From the NCBI RefSeq assembly GCF_003943415.1, contig NZ_RJPK01000008.1, positions 1-51,395 on the forward strand: a stretch of 51,395 nt of DNA, read 5' to 3'. The stretch comes from Streptococcus oralis (GTDB taxonomy: Bacteria; Bacillota; Bacilli; Lactobacillales; Streptococcaceae). The translations under genes were made by a program, and so were the position numbers. This document shows positions 30,037 through 39,313 of this stretch, in pieces (the stretch's first letter is position 1; each line of letters starts with the position of its first letter). The notes below the pieces were generated by a model. That model made no database searches. It was not told where the DNA came from and saw nothing but the letters and a program-made list of their open reading frames with translations.

Positions 30037-30068
30037 AAAGAAAGTTGATTTTACAGCTTTCTTTTTTT
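30037..30068 (+). terminator. Terminator after the fakA operon
   Basis: The stem AAAGAAAG/CTTTCTTT is followed by TTTT. The loop is about 12 nt. Confidence 0.75.
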
Positions 30069-30127
30069 ATGACATTTGTCATATTTACTAGTGACAGAAT
30101 CATCTAGCTCCGCTAACTTCAAAGGAC

Positions 30128-30133
30128 TATAAT
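30128..30133 (+). promoter_or_regulatory. -10 box of the ABC/two-component operon
   Basis: TATAAT lies 26 nt before the first start codon at 30160, in front of ATGGAGGAAG. No good -35 hexamer is visible 17 nt upstream, so the promoter may need an activator. Confidence 0.5.
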
Positions 30134-30159
30134 TGAAGTATGAAATGGAGGAAGAAGAA

Positions 30160-30351
30160 ATGAAAAATAAAATGATTGTCGCAGTGAGTTTAGTAGCAGC
30201 AGGAGTTATGACCTATCTCATGTTTTCAGGATTGGACGAGGGTTTCTATCATTTTCCTTGGGAGCTCTTTGCTGGCTTTGGAATGATGTCTTGGCTTGTC
30301 AGAGAAGGTTTGAAATTGGTCAGAGATGTGAAAAAGGAGTTTGAGGAATGA
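30160..30351 (+). CDS. Small membrane protein
   Basis: This 63-residue protein has two hydrophobic segments (about 4-20 and 27-45) and a charged C-terminus (KLVRDVKKEFEE). The ATG at 30160 follows GGAGGAAG. The upstream open frame from TTG 30133 overlaps the -10 box and is unlikely. It overlaps the next small gene by 4 nt (ATGA). It is the first gene of a run leading into an ABC transporter and a two-component system. The function is unknown; by position it may be an accessory or target of that system. Confidence 0.75.
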   Translation: MKNKMIVAVSLVAAGVMTYLMFSGLDEGFYHFPWELFAGFGMMSWLVREGLKLVRDVKKEFEE

Positions 30352-30542
30352 AAAAAGCAATCATCTATTTCTTTATCGGCCTGTCACTCCTGGTATGGTT
30401 AGTGGAAATGTTTACTGGTTGGTTTGACCAAACCTTGCTTCGCCAATTCATTCGTGGTGCCTGGGGTTTTGGATTTATGGTTTTCGTTGTTTTCCCTATG
30501 GGAATGAAGTGGTTGAAAGGAGAATCTCATGACTGTGATTAA
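30348..30542 (+). CDS. Small membrane protein
   Basis: This 64-residue protein has two membrane segments (about residues 3-20 and 34-54) joined by a short loop with TGWFDQ. The C-terminus KWLKGESHDCD is polar. ATGA coupling to the previous gene and a 14-nt overlap with the ABC ATPase gene place it firmly in the operon. I do not recognise the family, and no function is proposed beyond an accessory membrane role. Confidence 0.75.
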   Translation: MKKAIIYFFIGLSLLVWLVEMFTGWFDQTLLRQFIRGAWGFGFMVFVVFPMGMKWLKGESHDCD

Positions 30543-31404
30543 AATTGAGAAATTGAGTAAGAAAATAAAAGACAAGGAGATTTTGCGGAACATCTCCTTT
30601 GAAATCCACCATGGTGAATGTGTCGCCTTGATTGGGCCTAATGGAGCAGGGAAGACAACCTTGATTGATTGCCTCTTGGGCGACAAGTTCATGAGCTCAG
30701 GTCAGATAGCCATTCAAGGATTTGCACCAACAGATCCTCGATTAAAGCAGCTTATTTCTGTCTTGCCCCAAGAAAATGCAGTTGTTCAAAGCTTGAAAGT
30801 AAAAGAACTTCTATCATTTTTCAAGTCACTTTATCCCAACAGCCTTTCAGACAAAGAAATTGATGACTTGTTAAGATTCTCAGATAAGCAGAAAAATCAG
30901 CTAGCGGGCAAGTTGTCTGGTGGGCAAAAACGTTTGTTCTCTTTCGTGTTGGCTTTAATAGGTCGTCCGAAAATTCTATTTTTAGACGAGCCAACTGCTG
31001 CCATGGATACGTCGACACGTCAGCATTTTTGGGAAATTGTCAATCGGTTAAAGAAAAATGGTGTGACCATTGTTTATTCTTCTCACTATATCGAAGAGGT
31101 GGAACATACGGCTGACCGCATTTTGGTGCTCCATAAGGGAGAATTGATTCGCGATACGACGCCTTATGCTATGCGTGGTGAAGAACAAGAAAAACATTTT
31201 ACGGTACCTCTAACTTATCAGGAAATTATCAGCACTTTGGACCAGGTTCAAGAGATTGAAATCAAGCAAAATGCTCTTTCCTTCACAACTAAAGAAGCCA
31301 GCCAAGTATGGGAAGCCTTGCAAGAACAGGGCTGCACAATCGAAGAAATTGAAGTTCGGAATCGAACTCTCTTAGACAGTATCTTCGAAACGACTCAAGA
31401 CTAA
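30529..31404 (+). CDS. ABC transporter ATP-binding protein
   Basis: This 291-residue ATPase has Walker A GPNGAGKTT (about residues 36-44), a Q-loop at SVLPQENAVV, the signature KLSGGQKRLFS (about 129-139), Walker B ILFLDEPTAAMD and H-loop YSSHYIEE. The C-terminal 80 residues form the extension seen in ABC-2 type ATPases for drugs, antimicrobial peptides or bacteriocins. It works with the permease gene 12 nt downstream. Together with the kinase and regulator that follow, the locus resembles a pneumococcal ABC/two-component unit, probably the TCS11 neighbourhood by my recollection. Confidence 0.92.
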   Translation: MTVIKIEKLSKKIKDKEILRNISFEIHHGECVALIGPNGAGKTTLIDCLLGDKFMSSGQIAIQGFAPTDPRLKQLISVLPQENAVVQSLKVKELLSFFKSLYPNSLSDKEIDDLLRFSDKQKNQLAGKLSGGQKRLFSFVLALIGRPKILFLDEPTAAMDTSTRQHFWEIVNRLKKNGVTIVYSSHYIEEVEHTADRILVLHKGELIRDTTPYAMRGEEQEKHFTVPLTYQEIISTLDQVQEIEIKQNALSFTTKEASQVWEALQEQGCTIEEIEVRNRTLLDSIFETTQD

Positions 31405-31416
31405 AGGAGATTGACG

Positions 31417-32151
31417 ATGAAAAATATGACAAGTCTCATGAAAGTGGAAATCATTTTGATGAAACGGCAAGCTGTCTACTACTTGCTTTCCATCGGACTT
31501 CCAAGTGTGTTTTACCTTATTTTCTCTGGTATGATGTCAGGGTCAGACATTCCAGAAATTGCTCTTCAAGCCTATCTTTTTGCCATGACGCTCTTTAGTA
31601 TCATGTCAAGCGCCTTTTTCAGTATTCCTAGCACACTCGAGTCTGATAAAACAAACAACTGGCAAAAATTGATTCAACATTCTCCCGTATCTATGGTAGA
31701 ATATTATGTATCAAAACTGTTCAGTACTCTGCTGACTTTCTTGTTATCAATTATAGTTGTCTTTTCGGTTGGTCATTTTGTCCGTGGAGTGACTCTGCCT
31801 TGGCTTGATTGGTTGGTGATTGGAGTTATTTTGCTGGTCGGAAGCGTGGTCTTTATCAGCATGGGGGTCTTGGTGAGCTTACTTCCCAGTGCTCAATTGA
31901 TGACGGTTATTGGAAATATTGCCTATATTGCTTTGGCTGTCCTAGGTGGACTCTGGTTCCCTTTGAGTTCCTTCCCAGAATGGCTCCAATCCATTGGAAA
32001 ACTGACTCCAACCTATCAACTGATGCAGGTCGTCTCTACTTATATGGAACACCACGAGTTTAACATTCTTGCCACCTTGGTTGTACTAGGTTATACAGTT
32101 TTCTTTGGTGTATTGGTAATCCAGCTGAAAAAACGGATCGAGGTAAAATAA
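31417..32151 (+). CDS. ABC-2 type transporter permease
   Basis: This 244-residue protein has six membrane segments (about 22-42, 53-75, 102-125, 135-158, 165-185 and 220-240), the layout of ABC-2 permeases. The C-terminal half shows GGLWFPLSSFPEWLQSIGKLTPTYQLM, the family's re-entrant ABC-2 motif. I place the start at ATG 31417 behind AAAGGAG (31404-31410), not at the TTG two codons earlier. It pairs with the ATPase at 30529-31404 as an exporter or envelope-stress transporter. Confidence 0.9.
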   Translation: MKNMTSLMKVEIILMKRQAVYYLLSIGLPSVFYLIFSGMMSGSDIPEIALQAYLFAMTLFSIMSSAFFSIPSTLESDKTNNWQKLIQHSPVSMVEYYVSKLFSTLLTFLLSIIVVFSVGHFVRGVTLPWLDWLVIGVILLVGSVVFISMGVLVSLLPSAQLMTVIGNIAYIALAVLGGLWFPLSSFPEWLQSIGKLTPTYQLMQVVSTYMEHHEFNILATLVVLGYTVFFGVLVIQLKKRIEVK

Positions 32152-32155
32152 ATCT

Positions 32156-33854
<1,699 letters not shown>

Positions 33855-33913
33855 TAAGAAGGGTTAAAAAATTCCGAAACGATAACTTTAATCGAAGGAA
33901 ATCCATAGAATTT

Positions 33914-33940
33914 AGGAGGTCAATAGGCTTCCTTTTCTTT
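33914..33940 (+). terminator. Weak terminator after the two-component operon
   Basis: The 6-bp stem AGGAGG/CTTCCT with an 8-nt loop is followed by TTTTCTTT. It is weak but correctly placed. The rest of 33855-34045 shows no gene with a ribosome-binding site. Confidence 0.4.
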
Positions 33941-34045
33941 GTTAAAAAAAGTGGTTAGAGCTAGTGTCAAAGAGTTAAAAGATCAGAATAAAAATGAAGT
34001 AAGTGGTAAGAGTTTTTAGAAAATCAAATAGTTCAATACTTTTAG

Positions 34046-34073
34046 GAGAACAGAGAAATCTGTTCTCTTTTTT
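34046..34073 (+). terminator. Strong intrinsic terminator near the ICE left end
   Basis: The perfect 9-bp stem GAGAACAGA/TCTGTTCTC has a GAAA tetraloop and a T6 tail. It insulates the ICE genes from the chromosomal operon. Confidence 0.88.
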
Positions 34074-34108
34074 GTTCGCTTAAAATTCTATTTGAAAGGA
34101 GTTCAACG

Positions 34109-34246
34109 ATGTTAGGATTAGAGATTGTAATGAATTTAGACACGTTAGAAATCTTTGACGTTATCGATCATGATAAGAATGGAAACAGCGAACAAGCGCC
34201 TACAACCATCCAGTTAAGCTTATTTGACTCAATGACGTGCATTTGA
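34109..34246 (+). CDS. Small ICE protein with clamp-type QLSLF motif
   Basis: This 45-residue ORF starts MLGLEIVMNLDTLEIFDVID behind a perfect AAAGGAG (34095-34101) with good spacing. It is acidic and ends PTTIQLSLFDSMTCI. Residues 35-39 (QLSLF) match the consensus bacterial sliding-clamp binding pentapeptide. It is followed after 19 nt by the next ORF, consistent with an operon. I do not recognise the family. The clamp idea rests on the motif alone. Confidence 0.65.
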   Translation: MLGLEIVMNLDTLEIFDVIDHDKNGNSEQAPTTIQLSLFDSMTCI

Positions 34247-34265
34247 CAGAAGGAGATATATTAGG

Positions 34266-34766
34266 ATGGACAGAGAAGCGCTATACAATGAATTAATTCA
34301 AAGCGAACCATTAGGTTTCATTGATCCCTTTTCTGACCTTGGCGAATTCGATCCTCTTCAGCTGAAATTTAAACAACCCGTAAAGGATTTAGTGAATCGA
34401 TATTCAGGGCAACCTTACAGTTTGGCCTGGCAACATAAAATTATGGAAATGCGGAAGTTGTTTATTGATTATCAGATAGCATTAAATGAAGAAGATAAGC
34501 AGATTAACTTTCAGCGAAGAACAAGAAGCGAAGAGTCCAAAGAACATGCTACAACTATTGTAACAACCTATTTGAAGCTGGGATTTAGTTTTAAAGAAAT
34601 TGAGAAGCGTGTTTCTTTATCGTACAAACAACTTCGTCGAGGGTGGAAAAGAAGTGATCACATCATGACAAATAGTCCTGAATTTTATGGCAAAAGGGAC
34701 TTATCCGAAGGTTACTGTTTACCGAGTAAAAAGCTACCTAAAAGTATGAGAATCAATGAGGAGTAA
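34266..34766 (+). CDS. ICE hypothetical protein with HTH-like segment
   Basis: This 166-residue protein is not one I recognise. It is soluble, acidic at the N-terminus and basic in the C-terminal third. Residues about 100-135 (TIVTTYLKLGFSFKEIEKRV then SLSYKQLRRGWKRSD) look like a helix-turn-helix in which ISLSYKQLRR would be the recognition helix. AGAAGGAGATATATTAGG gives a ribosome-binding site for ATG 34266. It might act as a regulator of the leading ICE genes, but that is only inferred from the HTH-like pattern and position. Confidence 0.7.
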   Translation: MDREALYNELIQSEPLGFIDPFSDLGEFDPLQLKFKQPVKDLVNRYSGQPYSLAWQHKIMEMRKLFIDYQIALNEEDKQINFQRRTRSEESKEHATTIVTTYLKLGFSFKEIEKRVSLSYKQLRRGWKRSDHIMTNSPEFYGKRDLSEGYCLPSKKLPKSMRINEE

Positions 34767-34771
34767 TTATC

Positions 34772-34930
34772 ATGAAAGAAGCAGTATTAAAGAAAGGTAT
34801 TTGTCAAAAATGCGGATGTACTTGGACTACCCCTTGTGTTGATGAAAAATGGGGTAGTTGTTGGTGGATGGATCGAGATGAGACTATTTGTAGCCACTGT
34901 TTTTTGGGGTTTAATGATGAAAGAAATTAA
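34772..34930 (+). CDS. Small cysteine-rich (zinc-ribbon-like) ICE protein
   Basis: This 52-residue ORF has ATG 34772 behind GAGGAGTAA. Its pattern C-x2-C-x-C-x5-C (ICQKCGCTWTTPC) and a later ICSHC suggests a zinc knuckle or ribbon. It starts 5 nt after the preceding gene and ends 7 nt before the methyltransferase start. It is short and was identified only by reading the gap. The function is unknown, possibly DNA or protein binding. Confidence 0.65.
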   Translation: MKEAVLKKGICQKCGCTWTTPCVDEKWGSCWWMDRDETICSHCFLGFNDERN

Positions 34931-34937
34931 AAATCAT

Positions 34938-36206
34938 ATGAAATTTCTAGATCTGTTTGCAGGTATCGGTGGCTTTCGTCTTGGTATGGAGTCCGCTGGT
35001 CACGAATGTATAGGATTTTGCGAAATAGACAAATTTGCAAGAGCTAGCTACAAAGCTATACACGATACGAAAGGAGAAATAGAACTACATGACATCACAG
35101 CAGTATCAGATGAGTCTATTCGAAGAATCGGACGTGTGGACATTATCTGTGGAGGATTTCCGTGCCAGGCTTTCAGCATTGCAGGAAACAGACGAGGTTT
35201 TGAAGATACACGAGGAAGTCTCTTCTTTGAAATTGCAAGGTTCGCATCTATTCTCAGACCTAAATATCTATTGCTTGAGAACGTCAAAGGACTCCTCAAC
35301 CATGACGGAGGAGCTACATTTGAAACCATCCTCGGAGCCTTGGATGAATTGGGGTACAATGTGGAATGGCAAATCCTTAACAGCAAGGATTTTGGAGTAC
35401 CCCAAAACAGAGAACGGGTGTTCGTTATCGGACATCTTAGAGGAGAATGTACCAGAAGAGTTTTTCCTCTCTCAAAAAGTTGCCAGCAAGCTAATTCAAT
35501 CAAAAAGCAGTACAGCAATACCATTACAACCAGATATGGCAACTCACAAGGAGCAGGGGCGTACATTGTTGAAAGTAAATCGCAGAAAGTGAGGTCTATC
35601 GGAAACATCCATCCTTCAGGAAATGGGATGAATGGAGAGGTTTATGAATCAGCTGGATTGGCTCCCACACTCACAACCAACAAGGGAGAGGGGCAAAAGA
35701 TAGCCATACCTGTTTTAACTCCTGATTGCACGGATAAACGACAAAATGGGTGCAGGTGTAAGTCTAACGAAGAACCTATGTTTACTTTGACTACGCAAGA
35801 TAAGCATGGAATTCTAATCGCAGGGAAATTGCCTGGAAATCATGACCAAAACTCAAGAGTATATGATACAAATGGACTAGCTCCCACTCTATCCACAATG
35901 CAAGGTGGTGGGCAAGAACCTAAAATAATCCAACGTGGTCATGGTTATAACCAAGGTGGAGAACATGACATCGCTCCTACTTTAACTAGGAATAGCTATC
36001 AGGAAAATAATTATTTATCAGATGGATTTAGGATCAGAAAGTTGACACCTCGTGAGTGTTGGAGATTACAAGGATTTCCAGATTGGGCTTTTGATAAGGC
36101 GCAAGAAGTGAATAGCAACAGTCAATTATACAAGCAAGCAGGAAATAGCGTGACTGTGAGTGTCATTGCTGCTATCGCAAAGGAATTGGAAATACTTATA
36201 GAATAG
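34938..36206 (+). CDS. DNA (cytosine-5) methyltransferase
   Basis: This 422-residue C5 methyltransferase uses S-adenosylmethionine to methylate cytosine in a specific DNA site. Motifs in order: I FLDLFAGIGGFRLG (about 3-16), IV GGFPCQAFS with catalytic Cys near 76, VI LLENVKG, VIII QNRERVFVIG (about 155-165), then a long target-recognition region (about 190-375), IX, and X QAGNSVTVSVI at the end. The recognition region contains five similar short units with a T-x-T core (NTITTRYG, APTLTTNKGEG, MFTLTTQDK, APTLSTMQGGG, APTLTRNS). I start at MKFLDLF; an in-frame MMKEIKNH extension (34914/34917) is possible. No partner restriction gene is adjacent, so it is probably an orphan protecting the ICE from host restriction. 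Confidence 0.93.
   Translation: MKFLDLFAGIGGFRLGMESAGHECIGFCEIDKFARASYKAIHDTKGEIELHDITAVSDESIRRIGRVDIICGGFPCQAFSIAGNRRGFEDTRGSLFFEIARFASILRPKYLLLENVKGLLNHDGGATFETILGALDELGYNVEWQILNSKDFGVPQNRERVFVIGHLRGECTRRVFPLSKSCQQANSIKKQYSNTITTRYGNSQGAGAYIVESKSQKVRSIGNIHPSGNGMNGEVYESAGLAPTLTTNKGEGQKIAIPVLTPDCTDKRQNGCRCKSNEEPMFTLTTQDKHGILIAGKLPGNHDQNSRVYDTNGLAPTLSTMQGGGQEPKIIQRGHGYNQGGEHDIAPTLTRNSYQENNYLSDGFRIRKLTPRECWRLQGFPDWAFDKAQEVNSNSQLYKQAGNSVTVSVIAAIAKELEILIE
35089..35592 (+). CDS. Putative overprinted protein inside the methyltransferase gene
   Basis: A 167-codon ORF lies fully inside the methyltransferase gene in the next frame. Its ATG (35089) has AAGGAG at 35071-35076, 12 nt upstream, a rather long spacing. 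The protein starts MTSQQYQMSLFEESDVW, contains a clamp-type QMSLF at residues 7-11, a middle part with SSEPWMNWGTM, and a conserved-looking block GCSLSDILEENVPEEFFLS. I recall similar SLSDILEE...YFLS blocks in phage and ICE proteins, but cannot verify this here. Two other ICE products also carry QLSLF, which argues for a real gene. It could still be a chance frame shadow of the conserved methyltransferase domain. Confidence 0.45.
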   Translation: MTSQQYQMSLFEESDVWTLSVEDFRARLSALQETDEVLKIHEEVSSLKLQGSHLFSDLNIYCLRTSKDSSTMTEELHLKPSSEPWMNWGTMWNGKSLTARILEYPKTENGCSLSDILEENVPEEFFLSQKVASKLIQSKSSTAIPLQPDMATHKEQGRTLLKVNRRK

Positions 36207-36260
36207 TTGCTATCAGAAGAATTGTTGAATAAATGAGGAAGAACATAAGAGGAAAGAAAT

Positions 36261-36698
36261 ATGAAAAATACAGACTGGAAAAAAATTACACAAAGACCCC
36301 TTACTAGCGAAGAAAAAAAGGAATACGGAGATGAAGTTGAATTCATGTGGGACGGGAAAACCCCTGAATTAGACGAAGAGGTTCTTGTTTACACAAGTGA
36401 AAGCGAAGAAGTGTATACAGATATCTGGGTTGATTTTAACGATGGCATTGGTTTTGAAAATACTTGTAGTAATGTTATTTATTGGATGAGTTTCCCAAAA
36501 CCGCCTGAAATCACTGTTACATATCCACGCTTTGTGGACGTTGACCGAAATGGTGTTTTTCAAAAGGTGTTTGAAACATCTAATGGAAATGAGGAGTGGT
36601 GTTCTCCTACTGGACGTGAGTTACAAGAAGGTCCGGATGTTATGGACCACTGGCTCGAATACGAGGACAGTGAAGGTGAACTTCACTACGGTAGATAG
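36261..36698 (+). CDS. Acidic DUF551-like ICE protein
   Basis: This 145-residue, strongly acidic protein has ELDEEVLVYTSESEEVYTDIWVDF and NVIYWMSFPKPPE. That pattern of EVLVY followed by (I/V)xxWMxxPxPP resembles the small DUF551 proteins of phages and mobile elements. The C-terminal half (about 85-145) is an extra acidic segment ending WLEYEDSEGELHYGR. It has no catalytic signature. GAGGAAAGAAAT precedes the ATG. The function is unknown. Confidence 0.7.
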   Translation: MKNTDWKKITQRPLTSEEKKEYGDEVEFMWDGKTPELDEEVLVYTSESEEVYTDIWVDFNDGIGFENTCSNVIYWMSFPKPPEITVTYPRFVDVDRNGVFQKVFETSNGNEEWCSPTGRELQEGPDVMDHWLEYEDSEGELHYGR

Positions 36699-36767
36699 TT
36701 TCTATCACCATTTTATTTGTTAGTTTATTTATTTTAAAAGCCTAGAAATAAGCAAGGAGGAAATTAT

Positions 36768-37010
36768 ATGATTTTTGGTTTTATTGTATTGTTTGTTGTA
36801 GGAGTGTACATTTCGTTCGATGGAGTACTTATCATAGCTAAAAATACAGACATTAGACTTGGCTGGAGTGGTGAGAAAGATTTCTTTTTTTCTCTAAGTC
36901 CTTGGGAATGGATGTGGAGTATCTTTTTAATTATTGTCGGAGGGATAATGATTTACTTCTCATCTATTGAGTTGTTACCGTATATTATAAGTTCATTTGA
37001 ATTAAAATAG
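36768..37010 (+). CDS. Small membrane protein (ICE)
   Basis: This 80-residue protein has two strong hydrophobic segments (about 1-25 and 48-70), with a short charged loop KNTDIRLGWSGEKD between them. It has a perfect AAGGAGGAAAT ribosome-binding site. It is the first of three consecutive small membrane proteins in the element, spaced 10 and 4 nt apart. I do not recognise the family. Possible roles are entry exclusion or a pore, but nothing in the sequence decides. Confidence 0.7.
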   Translation: MIFGFIVLFVVGVYISFDGVLIIAKNTDIRLGWSGEKDFFFSLSPWEWMWSIFLIIVGGIMIYFSSIELLPYIISSFELK

Positions 37011-37020
37011 GAGGCATAGT

Positions 37021-37356
37021 ATGACAGTATTGTATTATTATTTTTTCATAGCAAAGGATAGATTGAAATCCATAAGGGAAAACATTCTTTATTCTAAGAG
37101 TTTGCGGAAAGTGCTGGGTAATATAGTTCTTTGCTTTATCTCGCTTATCGCTATTCCTATATCTTATTCTCGGTTTCTAATATATCTCGCCAACTGGATT
37201 TTAATGTCGTTAATAAGTTCTGGATTAATTGAGAATAAAATAATGCAGTTCATGTTATTGGGATTGTTTTTTATCTTTCTCATTGAAATAGTCGGTTTAC
37301 TCATTATCTCAGTGTTGGGATGGATGGCTTTATCTTTTTGGATACTAGTAAGGTAA
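37021..37356 (+). CDS. Small membrane protein (ICE)
   Basis: This 111-residue protein has a basic start (KDRLKSIRENILYSKSLRK) followed by about three hydrophobic segments (residues 37-55, 57-75 and 80-110). AGGAGGCATAGT precedes the ATG. It lies in the middle of a three-gene membrane cluster and probably has its N-terminus inside. No family is recognised and no function assigned. Confidence 0.7.
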   Translation: MTVLYYYFFIAKDRLKSIRENILYSKSLRKVLGNIVLCFISLIAIPISYSRFLIYLANWILMSLISSGLIENKIMQFMLLGLFFIFLIEIVGLLIISVLGWMALSFWILVR

Positions 37357-37360
37357 TATT

Positions 37361-37639
37361 ATGAATTTTTTTGGTAAAGAATTACAGAATAAGAAAGAAA
37401 AAAGGGTTGCAAATTTACCAGACAGTAAAAAAGAATCCGTAAATTTTTTAAAGTATAGTTTAATGATCTTGTTAGCAATGATACTGGTAGTTGCTCTGCT
37501 ATATATTTTCAATGCTGAACTACTTTTGAGATTACTAGATTTTATATTTGAAATTTTCCAAAAAATTCTTGATTTATTTTCTGAGGTGACTGATTTTCTA
37601 TTTAGAGTATGGCCATCTCCACTATCACTGTTTAAATAG
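37361..37639 (+). CDS. Small membrane protein (ICE)
   Basis: This 92-residue protein has a charged, Lys/Glu-rich N-terminus (about 1-27), one clear membrane span (about 31-50: LMILLAMILVVALLYIFNAE), and an amphipathic, Phe/Leu-rich C-terminus (about 55-92). The ribosome-binding site is weak (TAAGGTAATATT), but the 4-nt gap to the preceding gene favours translational coupling. The family is unknown. Confidence 0.62.
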   Translation: MNFFGKELQNKKEKRVANLPDSKKESVNFLKYSLMILLAMILVVALLYIFNAELLLRLLDFIFEIFQKILDLFSEVTDFLFRVWPSPLSLFK

Positions 37640-37704
37640 ATTAGAGCTTTTGGAAAAATATTTTATAAGTGTATTTGATTTCAAACTATAACTAGTGAAG
37701 GAAT

Positions 37705-39225
37705 ATGAGAGACCTAAAAATCATGAAAAAGATTGATTTATTAAAATGCTTATCCATCATCACAAAAGACGGATTAAGAACACAAAAATTTAAGAATAGC
37801 CATTTACAGCTCATCAATTCAACTGAAGAAGGAAGACGAGGATCTGTATTTGCTTATCGTTCAAAAGCAAATATGGTGAAGGCACGTGGTGTTGTTTTAA
37901 CCTCTGTTGAATCATTGCTGGAGAACCAGGATCAATTTACACACTGGACTCCTAACGTATATTGCTACGGAAGCTATAGTGATGCTGGTCGACGGATTAC
38001 ACGTGGACACTCTGAAGATAATCTTAGACAGATTAACACATTCTACATTGACTTTGATATTACATCTGCAGCTGAAGAAATGACGACAGGAGATATTTTA
38101 ACTACTTCCTTGGAGCTAGGTTTTATGCCGACGTTGATTCTAAAATCTGATAAAGGATTTCAAGCCTATTTTGTCCTATCAGAATCGGCCTATGTTACAG
38201 CTCATTCCCAATTTCGAGTGGTAAAGGTGGCTAAAGCTATCTCTCAAAATTTGAGAAATTATTTTGCTCAAACTTTACCAGTAGATATGACCTGTAACCA
38301 TTTTGGAATTGCTCGGATTCCTCGAACTGATAATGTTGAATTCTTTGATGCTGACTATACCTATTCCTTCCAGGAGTGGTTAGATTGGTCGATGAAGCAA
38401 TCAGATCTTCCCTTTCCAAGCAAAAAGCCCAATTTGACGGTTATTTCAGGTTCTGAAGGTGTGAAACAGATTGATGAACCCTGGTATCAATTGCTGATGA
38501 GAGAGGGAAATATCAAGGGTGGAAAAGCCCTGATGGGAAGAAACAATGTTCTTTTCACGTTGGCTTTAGCTAACTTCTCTTCAGGAATCGATCAAGGAGA
38601 GTGTGAGGAAGTTCTTTCTAACTTTAATGCAAATCTAGATGAACCACTCTCTTCAGCTGAATTTCATAAGATTATCACAAGCGCCTACTCAGGAAAATAT
38701 GAAGCTGCTAGTCGTGACTATGTGATGACTCTATGTAAAGCATGGATTAACCAGGAACTCAAGGCTTCAGATCTCTTTGTGAAGCAACGTTGGTACAAGT
38801 TTAAGAAGAAACGTGCAGATAGAAAGAATAGTCATCTCTATGAATGGAAAACAGATGTCATGGCCTATTTAGAAGGCTTCTATCAATCTGAGGATCCATT
38901 TATCCAGACGACGAAAAAAGAGATACGAGAGAAGTTGAACATCCCTGAGCGCTCATTGGATAAAGTATTGAAAGTTCTCAAAGCAGAACAAAAAATCTTC
39001 TTCACAGTCAAACACGGGCGTGGAGGAGGCATCAGATTAGCCTCTATCAAATCAATCTTGCTTTCCCTTATCCAGGTGAAGAAAGAACGTCAGGAGGCTT
39101 ATATGGCCAATATTGCTGCTTTCTTTGAAGAAAGTATAGAGTTTACTCAGAGAGTGATAGAAAGGGTTAAAGATGGCTTTAAACAAACACAACAACTATC
39201 TCTATTTGAACTTGATATTGGATAA
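37705..39225 (+). CDS. AEP-type primase / Rep protein of the ICE
   Basis: This 506-residue protein looks like the replication primase of Tn5252-type ICEs. Residues about 90-235 form an archaeo-eukaryotic-primase-like core: FYIDFD (metal-binding Asp pair), then GFQAYFVL and HFGIARIPRTDN. A PriCT-like helical segment (about 270-360: GRNNVLFTLALANFSSGID, ISSAYSGK-type region) follows, then a winged-helix-like C-terminal part (about 380-450: TTKKEIREKLNIPERSLDKV). The last residues contain QLSLF (497-501), a sliding-clamp motif. GAAGGAAT precedes the ATG. It probably primes ICE DNA synthesis after excision or transfer. Confidence 0.75.
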   Translation: MRDLKIMKKIDLLKCLSIITKDGLRTQKFKNSHLQLINSTEEGRRGSVFAYRSKANMVKARGVVLTSVESLLENQDQFTHWTPNVYCYGSYSDAGRRITRGHSEDNLRQINTFYIDFDITSAAEEMTTGDILTTSLELGFMPTLILKSDKGFQAYFVLSESAYVTAHSQFRVVKVAKAISQNLRNYFAQTLPVDMTCNHFGIARIPRTDNVEFFDADYTYSFQEWLDWSMKQSDLPFPSKKPNLTVISGSEGVKQIDEPWYQLLMREGNIKGGKALMGRNNVLFTLALANFSSGIDQGECEEVLSNFNANLDEPLSSAEFHKIITSAYSGKYEAASRDYVMTLCKAWINQELKASDLFVKQRWYKFKKKRADRKNSHLYEWKTDVMAYLEGFYQSEDPFIQTTKKEIREKLNIPERSLDKVLKVLKAEQKIFFTVKHGRGGGIRLASIKSILLSLIQVKKERQEAYMANIAAFFEESIEFTQRVIERVKDGFKQTQQLSLFELDIG

Positions 39226-39313
39226 TCAAAAAAACCCGTCAACTGCCTTACATTTATATCTACGATTATTACAAGGATATACATGTACATAAAATAACCT
39301 ATGGAGGAATGAT

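Noticed and set aside
30133..30159. TTG start at 30133 for the small membrane protein
   Set aside because: It overlaps the -10 box and would add a KYEMEEEE leader. ATG 30160 behind GGAGGAAG is better.
33855..34050. Known ICE attachment sites (rplL- or rumA-type)
   Set aside because: Neither target gene nor the core repeats I know for them is present near the junction.
34836..34937. N-terminal extension of the methyltransferase from 34836
   Set aside because: The extension overlaps the small Cys-rich ORF, lacks a ribosome-binding site, and methyltransferase homology begins at FLDLFAGIGG.
35048..35608. 186-codon antisense ORF across the methyltransferase
   Set aside because: It has no ribosome-binding site, no recognisable motif and no independent promoter. 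It overlaps the region where two plus-strand frames are already open, so it is likely a base-composition side effect.
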